37,254 nt of DNA, from contig NZ_SSMQ01000098.1 of the NCBI RefSeq assembly GCF_005144585.1, positions 1 through 37,254 of the forward strand, read 5' to 3'. The translations under genes were made by a program, and so were the position numbers. Source of the DNA: Polyangium fumosum. Lineage in GTDB: Bacteria > Myxococcota_A > Polyangia > Polyangiales > Polyangiaceae. Each line of letters begins with the position of its first letter. Position 1 is the first letter of the stretch. Shown here piece by piece: positions 18,406 to 25,293 of this stretch. The notes beneath the pieces were generated by a model. It saw only the letters and a list, made by a program, of their open reading frames with translations. It searched no databases and was not told where the DNA came from.

Positions 18406-19191
18406 TTACCCGTGCACCTTCCGCCCGAACGCCCGCATCCACTTCGCCTCGTCCTCGCTGAGCGGCCCTTTTTCGACCGCCGCGAGATTGTCCTCGAGCT
18501 CGGCCCGGTTCTTCGGCCCCGTCAGCGCCATGTCCACGTGCGGGCTCGAGAGCTGGAATCGATAACAGTCGCCCGCGCTCATCACCGGCCCGTCCCAGCC
18601 GCTCGGGCGCTTCAGGAGCTTCCGCCACGCCGTCGCCGTGTACGCGAGCACCGAGGGCGCATGGTCTTTCACGTGCGGAAACACGTCGCGCTCGGCGCCC
18701 GGGTGCGCCGCGTTGTACCGCAACATCAAGAGGTCGAGCGGCGAGTCCGCGGCGAGCGTCCCTGCGCGCGGGCGGTCATGAATGCTCACGCCGATCGAGC
18801 GGACCTTGCCGCTCTCACGCAGGTGGAGCAGCTCCTTTTGTGTCGCCTCCGTCCACGCCGAGCCCGTGCCGAGCCAGCCGAGCAGGTACACGTCGAGGTG
18901 ATCGGTGCCGAGCTCGCGCAGGAGCTTTTCGGCGCCCGAACGCACGCCCCAGCCGAACCAGCCGATCTTCGCGAAGCCAATCACCGACATCGCGTCGCGC
19001 CGCGTGCCCATCGCCGCCTTGACGGGCGCGCGCATCCCCTTGTTCCCCGTGGTCCACAAGAAGACGTTCACGCCCCGATCGATCGCGGCGCGCACGCCGT
19101 CCTCGTCGATGCCGTAGTTCGCCGCGAGGCCAAGCCGAAATGCGCGCTTGCCGCGCAGCGCCGAGGGGGTCGCATGCAACCAGTCGTTCAT
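18406..19191 (-). CDS. Aldo/keto-reductase-fold protein lacking the canonical catalytic residues
   Basis: A 261-residue protein from ATG 19191 (GGGGGG upstream; an in-frame GTG at 19200 is less likely). The fold is recognised from ALRGKRAFRLGLAANYGID, EKLLRELGTDHLDVYLLGW, LRESGKVRSIGVSIHDR and LDLLMLRYNAAHPGAE. Active aldo/keto reductases have Asp and Tyr in a DTAxxYG motif and a His after the LDLYLLH strand. Here those positions read VFLWTTGNKG and VYLLGWLG, so Asp, Tyr and His are missing. The neighbour at 19216 has lost the same residues. The protein is also shorter than the usual 320. It may use different chemistry or serve a non-enzymatic role. Two truncated copies of its 3' end lie downstream (16271-16437 and 17185-17552). 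Confidence 0.8.
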   Translation of the reverse strand: MNDWLHATPSALRGKRAFRLGLAANYGIDEDGVRAAIDRGVNVFLWTTGNKGMRAPVKAAMGTRRDAMSVIGFAKIGWFGWGVRSGAEKLLRELGTDHLDVYLLGWLGTGSAWTEATQKELLHLRESGKVRSIGVSIHDRPRAGTLAADSPLDLLMLRYNAAHPGAERDVFPHVKDHAPSVLAYTATAWRKLLKRPSGWDGPVMSAGDCYRFQLSSPHVDMALTGPKNRAELEDNLAAVEKGPLSEDEAKWMRAFGRKVHG

Positions 19192-19215
19192 GCCCCCCAC
19201 GTTATCACGGTCCGG

Positions 19216-20097
19216 TCAGCGTTCGCCCAGTTCCGATGTCGTGCGGAATCCGAAACCCGAGTAGAGGTTGACCAGCCGATCCGCGATCCCCATCCCGCGC
19301 GCCTGGAGCTGCGTCGTCTCCCGCACCCGCGCCCCGATCCGATGCATCCACGCGAGCTCCTCCTCGCTCATCGGCCCCTCTTCGAGCGCCTTCAGGGCCT
19401 CGTCGAGCTGCGCCGCGTCCTTCGCGCCCGCCCAGCAGGCGCCGATGTTCGGGTTCGAGAGGGCGAACCGGTAACAATCCGCCGCGCGTGGCAAACGCTC
19501 GTCCGCGGGGACGAGCTTGCGGTCGAGGAGCTGGCCCCACGAGGTCGAGGTGTACGTGACGATGCCAGGGCGCGGATCCGGCAGGTGCGGAAAGACGTCC
19601 TTGTCGGCGCCGGGGTGCGCCGCGTTGTAACGGATCATCAGGAGATCGATGCGCGGATCCCGGGCGAAGTTCTTGAACGCGGGGCGGTTGTGGCAAGAGA
19701 TCATGAGCGCACGCGCGCGGCCTCGGCGCACGAGGTCCGCGGCGGCGTCGAGGATCTCCTCTTTCGGCGGGAGGTTCCACCAGCCGAGGAGCAGGACGTC
19801 CGCGTGATCCATTTCGAGCTGGCGTAGCGCCTTTTCGAGCGATTTGCCGATGCCGGCCGGCGAGCGCGCGTAGCTCTGGATGACGACCTTCATCCGCTCG
19901 CGCGAGCGCTTGCCGAGGCGCTTCAAGGCCGCGCCGAAATCGGGCGTGCGGTAGGAGCCCCAGTAAAAGAAGTCGAGCCCGCGCTCGAAGGCGTACTCGA
20001 CGTCGCTCCCCTTGGCGCCGTAGGTCGACGCGAGCCCGAGGGGCACGACATCGAGGGGGCTACGGCCGAGGCGGACGGGGGAAAAGGATGCAGGCAT
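19216..20097 (-). CDS. Second aldo/keto-reductase-fold protein, same non-canonical active site
   Basis: A 293-residue paralogue of the 18406-19191 product. Shared landmarks are VPLGLASTYG, EYAFERGLDFFYWG, ALRQLEMDHADVLLLGWW, LVRRGRARALMISCHNRPAF, IDLLMIRYNAAHPGADKD and the C-terminal EEGPMSEEELAWMHRIG. The DTAxxYG motif is replaced by FFYWGSYR, and the His after LLL is Gly (LLLGWW). The two paralogues therefore share an altered pocket centred on an F-[LY]-W-[TG] motif. ATG 20097 has a strong ribosome binding site (GGAGGA). The stop lies 24 nt before the downstream paralogue start, and the membrane-protein gene ends 64 nt upstream; the three may be cotranscribed. Confidence 0.8.
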   Translation of the reverse strand: MPASFSPVRLGRSPLDVVPLGLASTYGAKGSDVEYAFERGLDFFYWGSYRTPDFGAALKRLGKRSRERMKVVIQSYARSPAGIGKSLEKALRQLEMDHADVLLLGWWNLPPKEEILDAAADLVRRGRARALMISCHNRPAFKNFARDPRIDLLMIRYNAAHPGADKDVFPHLPDPRPGIVTYTSTSWGQLLDRKLVPADERLPRAADCYRFALSNPNIGACWAGAKDAAQLDEALKALEEGPMSEEELAWMHRIGARVRETTQLQARGMGIADRLVNLYSGFGFRTTSELGER

Positions 20098-20161
20098 CAG
20101 GATCCTCCGGCACGAAGGTGGCACGGAGGATCGGGGAGGCGCAAGGCAGGTGCACGAAAGG

Positions 20162-21244
20162 TCATCGTGCTTCGGCGGCGATCGGAGCGGGCGGCTGCGT
20201 TTCGGCCGCGCTCGCGGTGCGCGCGCCCGTGAGGCTGACGCAAGCGCCGCCCACGCCGAGGGCGACGATGCCCCAAGCAAACGCGCCGAGGAGGGCGCGG
20301 CGCGCGTCCCGCGGATTGCCGCGGACGACGGAGAGGACCCGGTCGTGCTCGCGATAAACGACGGCGGCCGAGAGCACCGACGCGCGCGTCTCGTCGCCGA
20401 GGCCGAGATCGAGCTTGCGCGGCGACCAGGCGACACGCGGGTCGTCCCCGGACGCGGAGCGCATCACGGGCAGGAGGCGCTCGACGCGGAGCGCACGGAC
20501 GAGGGCGACGGCGTCGCCGAGGCAAAGCGCGACGATGGCGGCGACCGCGGCGAGGCCGAGGGTGCGCGAGACTTCGAGGGAGGGGCGGACGTCGGTGGGG
20601 AAGACGTTCCAATCGGGCAGGGCGGCGAGGGTGCCGAGGGCGACGCTGACGGCAACGGCGAGCCAGACGGCGCGGCGATCGGCGCGATCGACGAGGGAGC
20701 CGGGCCGGGCGCGGCCGACGCGGCGGGCAGCGGCGAGGACGAGGGCAAAGGCAGGCAAGAACCCGAGCGCGCAGACGAACCCCGTGGCCGCGCCCTCGCC
20801 GAGGCCCCAGCGCGACCAGCGCATGACGCCGATGAGCGCGCCGCCGAGGAGCCCCGCCGAGAGGACGCCCACGGCGGCCGCGAAGAACGCGGCGGCGCGG
20901 CGGGGCCATTGGACGGTGGGCTGGACGAGGACGCCGAGGAGGAGGGCGCAGAGCGGGGTGACGACGACGAACGAGGGGCGGAGGCCGGCGTCCATGGCTT
21001 TGAGGGCGCCGACGCGGAAGAAGTCGGCGGCCATCCATCCGCCGACGGCGCCGAGGACGGCGTACGGGAGCGAGAGGCGCGGAACGCGGCCGGGCGCGAA
21101 GGCGGGAGCGGGAGCGGGAGCGGGGGCGGGAGCGGCGGCGGAAGCGGGGGCGGCGACGGAAGCGGGAGCGGCGGCGGAAGCGGGGGCGGCGGCGGAAGCG
21201 GGAGCGGCGGCGGAAGCGGGGGCGGCGGCGTTCGGCTGGAGCAT
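20162..21244 (-). CDS. Multi-pass membrane protein with Ala/Pro repeat N-terminus
   Basis: A 360-residue protein. Residues 5-50 are AAPAS and AP repeats encoded by a tandem DNA repeat. About six to seven hydrophobic helices follow (LPYAVLGAVGGWMAADFF, FVVVTPLCALLLGVLV, AAAFFAAAVGVLSAGLLGG, TGFVCALGFLPAFALVLAAA, AVWLAVAVSVALGTLAA, LGLAAVAAIVALCLGDAVAL). A soluble stretch and a last helix near 325-345 (LLGAFAWGIVALGVGGA) follow. No transporter or enzyme motif is recognised. ATG 21244 has GAGG 8 nt upstream. The N-terminal tail probably lies in the cytoplasm or periplasm as a flexible linker whose length can vary by repeat slippage. Confidence 0.7.
   Translation of the reverse strand: MLQPNAAAPASAAAPASAAAPASAAAPASVAAPASAAAPAPAPAPAPAFAPGRVPRLSLPYAVLGAVGGWMAADFFRVGALKAMDAGLRPSFVVVTPLCALLLGVLVQPTVQWPRRAAAFFAAAVGVLSAGLLGGALIGVMRWSRWGLGEGAATGFVCALGFLPAFALVLAAARRVGRARPGSLVDRADRRAVWLAVAVSVALGTLAALPDWNVFPTDVRPSLEVSRTLGLAAVAAIVALCLGDAVALVRALRVERLLPVMRSASGDDPRVAWSPRKLDLGLGDETRASVLSAAVVYREHDRVLSVVRGNPRDARRALLGAFAWGIVALGVGGACVSLTGARTASAAETQPPAPIAAEAR
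21109..21232. repeat. GC-rich tandem repeat encoding the Ala/Pro-Ser tail
   Basis: Repeats of an 18-nt motif built from GGAAGCGGG and GGCGGC blocks lie at the 5' end of the membrane-protein gene. They encode AAPAS[AV] repeats on the minus strand. All units are multiples of 3, so copy-number change would keep the frame. Confidence 0.8.
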
Positions 21245-21328
21245 GAGCGGTACCTCGCGGGAGGGGGCAGACGCCTGGGAGGCGGCGCGAGTTCCCAGGA
21301 TTCTCGCGAACGCGCGAAGCGACGCGCT

Positions 21329-21592
21329 CTACCCATTCAGCTTCCTGAGGATGGCCGGCATGGCGCGGGGATCCAGCGCGGTCATGTCCACCAGCCGGAG
21401 GGACTTCACCATGGGCTGGGTCGTGGTCTCGTAATGTTTGAAGTGCGGCGTCCGCAGGTGCGCCTCGTACGCAGCCCTGCTCGCGTAGACCTCCCAAATA
21501 CGGATCTGGGTCGGGGTTTCTTCCTGTTGCATCGGAAAGATGCTGATAACGCCCGGCTCGCGTCGCACCGATGCCGCTGCTTCCGCCCGCAA
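21329..21592 (-). CDS. Antibiotic biosynthesis monooxygenase-like (ABM/YgiN-type) protein, apparently 5'-truncated
   Basis: The product carries the C-terminal three quarters of a small dimeric ABM-fold protein: AEAAASVRREPGVISI, then PTQIRIWEVYASRAAYEAHL, then TPHFKHYETTTQPMVKSLRL. Homologues of this type begin with a short strand such as MIVRIAEIEI before the first helix. Here the recognisable sequence reaches upstream only to IEYLSIL (about 21610). Beyond that it becomes unrelated, with a stop codon at 21659-21661 and no ATG. A TTG at 21592 could be used but would remove the first strand. The upstream break coincides with the broken end of the histidine kinase on the other strand. The gene is therefore probably a remnant, though a shortened functional protein cannot be excluded. 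Confidence 0.6.
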   Translation of the reverse strand: MRAEAAASVRREPGVISIFPMQQEETPTQIRIWEVYASRAAYEAHLRTPHFKHYETTTQPMVKSLRLVDMTALDPRAMPAILRKLNG

Positions 21593-21624
21593 GATCGACA
21601 GGTATTCGATCAGGAAGGGAACCA

Positions 21625-22803
21625 GTACACGAGAGCACCCACGAGTTCCGCACCCTGGTCACGCTCCTCATCGGCCCCGTCGAGGATCTGCTCGACGAGG
21701 TCGAGCCCCTTTCGTCCGTGCAGCGCACCCAGCTCCAGGGCGTCCGGCGCAGCGCCTACCGCGTCTTGCGCTACGTCACCGCGCTGCTCAGCTTCACGCG
21801 CGTCGACGCCGGCCGCGCCGCGGTCTCGTTCGAGCCCACCGATCTCGCTCTCCGACGTGGCCATGCCCCACGGAAACGGCCTCGACGTGGTACACGCGCT
21901 CCGCGCCGACCCAACGACGCGCGAGATCCCCATCGTCCTCATCTCCCCCCGCGGCGGGGAGGACGCGACCATCGGCGCGCTCGGCGCGGGCGCCGACGAT
22001 TACCTCGTCAAGCCCTTCTCCGGCCGCGAGTTCCGCGCCCGCGTGCGCACCCACCTGGAGCTCGCCCGTGCGCGCCGCGAGGGCGCCGAGTCGCGACTCA
22101 AGGACGTCTTCCTCGGCCTCGCCTCCCACGAGCTGCGCACCCCGCTCACCGGCCTCAAGCTCAACGTCCAGCTCTGCCAGCGTGAGCTCGCGGCCCAGGG
22201 CTCCCCGCTGGCCGCGCGCCTCGCGGGGCTTCACCGATCGATCGACCGCATGACGCGCCTCGTGAACGACATGCTCAGCGTCTCCGCCATCACCGAGGGC
22301 AAGCTCACGATCCACACCACGCGCTGCGATCTCGGCCAGATCTGCCGGCATGCCGCCAACGAATTGAGCCAGGTGAGCCATCGCGCGTTGGTGCTCGATC
22401 TGCCGGACACGCCCGTCCCCGTCGTCGCCGACGAGGAGCGGCTCGGCCAGGTCGTGGCGAACCTGCTGTCGAACGCGATCAAGTACTCGGCTCCGGACCG
22501 ACCGGTGACGCTCACGCTCCGGGCCGAAGGGCACGAGGAGGGCGTCGTGCGCGTGCATGACGCGGGCCCTGGCATCCCGGTGGATGCGCTGCCGCACATC
22601 TTCGATCGCTTCTACCGCGTGCTGAACATCGGCGTGCAAAGCGGCTCGTACGTGGGCCTGGGCCTCGGGCTCTTCCTCGCCAAGGCCATCGTGGAGCGGC
22701 ACGGGGCCGCATCTGGGTCGAGAGCGCCGTCGGCAAGGGCAGCACGTTCGCGTTTGCCATCCCGCTGGGCGGCGTGATGGGGCCCCCCGCCATCTCCACG
22801 TAG
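21625..22803 (+). pseudogene. Broken hybrid sensor histidine kinase/response regulator
   Basis: Three recognisable pieces lie in changing frames. First, 21627-21845 encodes a HisKA start, THEFRTLVTLLIGP through FSFTRVDAGR-like and FEPTDLA sequence, beginning right at the phospho-His motif with everything upstream missing. Second, after an out-of-frame junction near 21845, the next frame gives the end of a receiver (SDVAMPHGNGLD, IPIVLISPRGG, GADDYLVKPFSG). A second kinase follows with SHELRTPL, an ATPase domain (NLLSNAIKYS, VHDAGPGIP) and GLGLGLFLAKAIVERHG. The ATPase of the first kinase and the front of the receiver are deleted. Third, a 1-nt loss in the G-run at 22703-22706 shifts the end IWVESAVGKGSTFAFAIPLG into another frame, ending at TAG 22801-22803. 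The ancestral protein was a HisKA-ATPase-REC-HisKA-ATPase hybrid. Confidence 0.85.
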
Positions 22804-23092
22804 CATCCCCAGGGGGCAGGAAACGGCCGAACGCGGGAACATCGCCGACATCTGCGAGGGGGACTTCGCTCCGGTCGTGGCTGGATCCCGGGCACCATCG
22901 CTGGCGGCGTACACCCCTCTTCCCGGTCCTCGTCTTCGACGTGGTGGAGGCGCTCCGGGGGTACTGGGGTAACCTTGGCTCGTTTTCGTCGGACCGCCGA
23001 TCGCGCGGATGCTCCAACGAGGTAGACTCGGCCTCGGCGCCTCGGCGGTCCTGTTTCGCGAGATGGCGCTGCGATACGAGCGTGAGCGCGAT
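22804..23092. other. Intergenic stretch, no gene seen
   Basis: The stretch lies between the end of the histidine-kinase pseudogene and the stop codon of the lipoprotein on the other strand. No frame gives a recognisable product and no clear hairpin terminator was found. It may contain further decayed sequence from the pseudogene region. Confidence 0.45.
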
Positions 23093-24823
23093 CTACAGCC
23101 CGTTGTATTGAGAGGGGTTGTAGATGCTCATCTTGTTATCGCAGAAGTTATGGACCGTGTCGCGGTCTTTGTCCGTCAACGGGGCTGGCAAGTCGGGCGA
23201 CACGGGCGGCACGTAGCAGCTTGCTTTGCACGCGTTCGCGTTGCTCCGGCCCGGGCACGCGTCGATGATATCGGGCGCGCTGTCCCGATCCACGTCCTGG
23301 AATTTGTTCGGGTCCTTCGCGTTCATGGACATGGAGACGAGCCCCGGATCGGGGGCGACGAGCGACGGGGGATCGGACAGGCACTTGAGCGTCTCGGCGA
23401 GAGCACTCCCGTCGGTTTTGTAGGCCGGGGTCAGCACCACTGCGTTCTCCGTGTTCATAGCGGCGTCGTAGGCGCCTTGCAAGACCATGGTCCAATAGCC
23501 TCCACCACCAGGGGAGCCGGTCACCGCGCCCCAGGTGCCGCAGAAGCTGCTGGCGTTGTAGGTCGCCCCGACAATCGCCGCATAATCCCCGAGCTGGAAC
23601 CCATTCATGGTGACAGTCGTAGGTGGATTCACCACAATGTTGGGGTTAAAGTTGAGCTCGAGATCGCACCACTGGCTCGCAACGGCAGAGCTGCCGCTCG
23701 CCACGTAGACTTTGTATTTGAACGCGACGTTGCCGCCGGCCCATTTGCTAGGCGCGTTTACCACGCACATGCCACCTTGGCACTCGCCGGTCATCGTCCA
23801 GATTTCATCCTCGACGCCGTCGGCGGCGGAGACGCTGACCGTGCGAATGCTCTCGGCGCCTGGGAGGAAGATATAGGTGCAGATGGAGGGGTTCGCCATG
23901 TCCAGGTTCCAAGCGCTGAAATGAGGCAGCGCCACCGTGGCCACGCGGCCCTTGTCGGATGTCTTGAACGACGCGCTGAGGCCCGGCTCCTGAATCCAGA
24001 TGCCGTGCTCGGTGTCGTGGTGCCACATCGGGATGCTCTGCGCATCGCCGAGGTTGACGCCTTCGGGCACCTTCATCTCGATATCGACCGTGGCGCCGGG
24101 TCGCACCTGGACGTGGCGGCCCTTCTGCGACAGCTCGACCTCGAGCATGCCAGCGGAGAAGAGGGCGGTGACCTTGCCGTTCGTGTCCACGCCTGCGAGC
24201 GGCGCGGGCGAGGCAGCCATATGCCCCGGCTTGCCGGGCTCGATCGTCGTCGCGCGGATATCGACGTTCCCGTGGACCGGCTTGCCCGTATCCCTGAGGA
24301 CCAAGTCACCCGGCTCGAACTTCAGCGACAACGAGCCTTCGTGGATTTCGCTGACCACATCCGCGTTGAAGGTGCGCGAAGGCGCGCGGGCGCGCATACG
24401 GCCGAAGAGCGTCGGCGTATTGTCCAGCTTGTTGGTCATGATCTGCTGGTTGAACACGTACTCTTCGTGCTCGAAGCTCACGACGAACGTCCCGTAGGGG
24501 ACCGCGGGCACGACGAAGCCGCCGCGCGCATCCGTCTTCGCAACCTTGCCTGCGATCCTGACGGAGACGTCCTGGAGCGGGTTCCCCTCCGTATCGAGCA
24601 CCTCCCCTCGAACATCGCTATGGGGCTTGGCCGCCAAGCGCTCCGCATATTCGCGGTCGAGGAGTTCCTGGAGGTCGAACCGAATCCTCCCATGCTCGGT
24701 GAGAAGGCTGTCGTCTGAGTCGCCCTGCTCCGCCTGTTCGAAATCCTGGCCGGCAGGTGAACATGCCCCTCCGATGAGAATCGCGCCGAGTGTTCCTACA
24801 AAAACAAAACGTAATTTAGACAC
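23093..24823 (-). CDS. Lipoprotein with carboxypeptidase-regulatory-like domain and Ca-binding-type C-terminus
   Basis: A 576-residue protein from GTG 24823 with a strong ribosome binding site (AGGAGGAG, 5 nt away). MSKLRFVFVGTLGAILIGGAC is a signal with lipobox GGAC; the mature N-terminus CSPAGQDFEQ lacks the motif of the kinase-cassette lipoproteins. Residues about 70-125 form a carboxypeptidase-regulatory-like (transthyretin-type) domain (VRGEVLDTEGNPLQDVSVRI, GGFVVPAVPYG). The following region, about 130-300 (FNADVVSEIHEGSLSLKFEP to LPHFSAWNLD), resembles the beta-sandwich architecture of CILP/FAM171-like proteins. The C-terminus has two Asp-rich segments (DVDRDSAPDIIDACPG and DKDRDTVHNFCDN) like thrombospondin type-3 Ca-binding repeats. 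A surface adhesive or structural role is likely; no catalytic motif is seen. Its 5' end and upstream DNA are unusually A/T-rich. Confidence 0.78.
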   Translation of the reverse strand: MSKLRFVFVGTLGAILIGGACSPAGQDFEQAEQGDSDDSLLTEHGRIRFDLQELLDREYAERLAAKPHSDVRGEVLDTEGNPLQDVSVRIAGKVAKTDARGGFVVPAVPYGTFVVSFEHEEYVFNQQIMTNKLDNTPTLFGRMRARAPSRTFNADVVSEIHEGSLSLKFEPGDLVLRDTGKPVHGNVDIRATTIEPGKPGHMAASPAPLAGVDTNGKVTALFSAGMLEVELSQKGRHVQVRPGATVDIEMKVPEGVNLGDAQSIPMWHHDTEHGIWIQEPGLSASFKTSDKGRVATVALPHFSAWNLDMANPSICTYIFLPGAESIRTVSVSAADGVEDEIWTMTGECQGGMCVVNAPSKWAGGNVAFKYKVYVASGSSAVASQWCDLELNFNPNIVVNPPTTVTMNGFQLGDYAAIVGATYNASSFCGTWGAVTGSPGGGGYWTMVLQGAYDAAMNTENAVVLTPAYKTDGSALAETLKCLSDPPSLVAPDPGLVSMSMNAKDPNKFQDVDRDSAPDIIDACPGRSNANACKASCYVPPVSPDLPAPLTDKDRDTVHNFCDNKMSIYNPSQYNGL

Positions 24824-25293
24824 GGTCTCCTCCTCGCGGCACTCGATGACGGCGTACGTGTGGGCGTTACCGCTCGGAAGAGCCTAACAGACCTAACAAG
24901 GCAAGCATAATTTCTAGCATCCAGCCGCTTCGAGGCGTGTAAATATATCATTGTAACATATGTGCTTCCGTAACCAACGATACGCTTGTCCTCGCGGGCA
25001 GTGCGTTCGCGTTGCGGATTGAGGCTGTGCGCTTACCTTTCGCCCGGCTGGGCGGCGAGGGCGCGGCGCAGGCGGTCCTCGTGGGCGCGCCCACGCTCTC
25101 TTCGTGCTTGCACGCGGCGACGAACCTCAGGGTCGGAGTGCAAGGCGCTGAGCTGACGGATGCATCCGCCGGGCGGACTCTGAAAGTGACACCCGTATAG
25201 GGACATGACCTCATGTCGAGAATTTGCCCATGTTCCATCATCTGTGATTTGTGGGGACACTGACGGATAGTTCGGCGCTCGTGAGGTCCGGGG
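24824..25293. other. Divergent intergenic region with an A/T-rich block
   Basis: These 470 nt separate the lipoprotein (-) from kinase cassette 2 (+). Bases 24880-24990 are strikingly A/T-rich for this window (TAAATATATC, TAATTTCTAG) and probably contain the lipoprotein promoter. Bases about 25033-25170 read on the minus strand as a charged helical peptide (VRRRVQARRERGRAHEDRLR), which may be a remnant of a gene but has no partner sequence. A perfect inverted repeat lies at 25202-25217. Confidence 0.5.
25202..25217 (+). promoter_or_regulatory. Inverted-repeat operator-like site upstream of cassette 2
   Basis: GACATGACCTCATGTC has perfect 7-bp arms (GACATGA/TCATGTC) around CC, 76 nt upstream of the kinase ATG. 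Its sequence is unrelated to the GTTTGC sites of the other two kinases, so it may bind a different regulator. TATAGG (25196-25201) directly before it resembles a -10 element, but no convincing -35 was found. Confidence 0.45.

Noticed and set aside
20150..22777. 875-residue open frame joining antisense of the membrane protein to the histidine kinase
   Set aside because: The first two thirds are a Gly/Glu-rich shadow; only the end is real sequence and belongs to the broken histidine kinase.
23009..24718. 569-residue open frame on the plus strand
   Set aside because: It is antisense to the 23093-24823 lipoprotein, which has a strong ribosome binding site, signal peptide and domains.
25033..25260. 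75-residue minus-strand frame with a charged helical end
   Set aside because: It could be a remnant of a real C-terminus, but there is no ribosome binding site, domain or second copy to support it.
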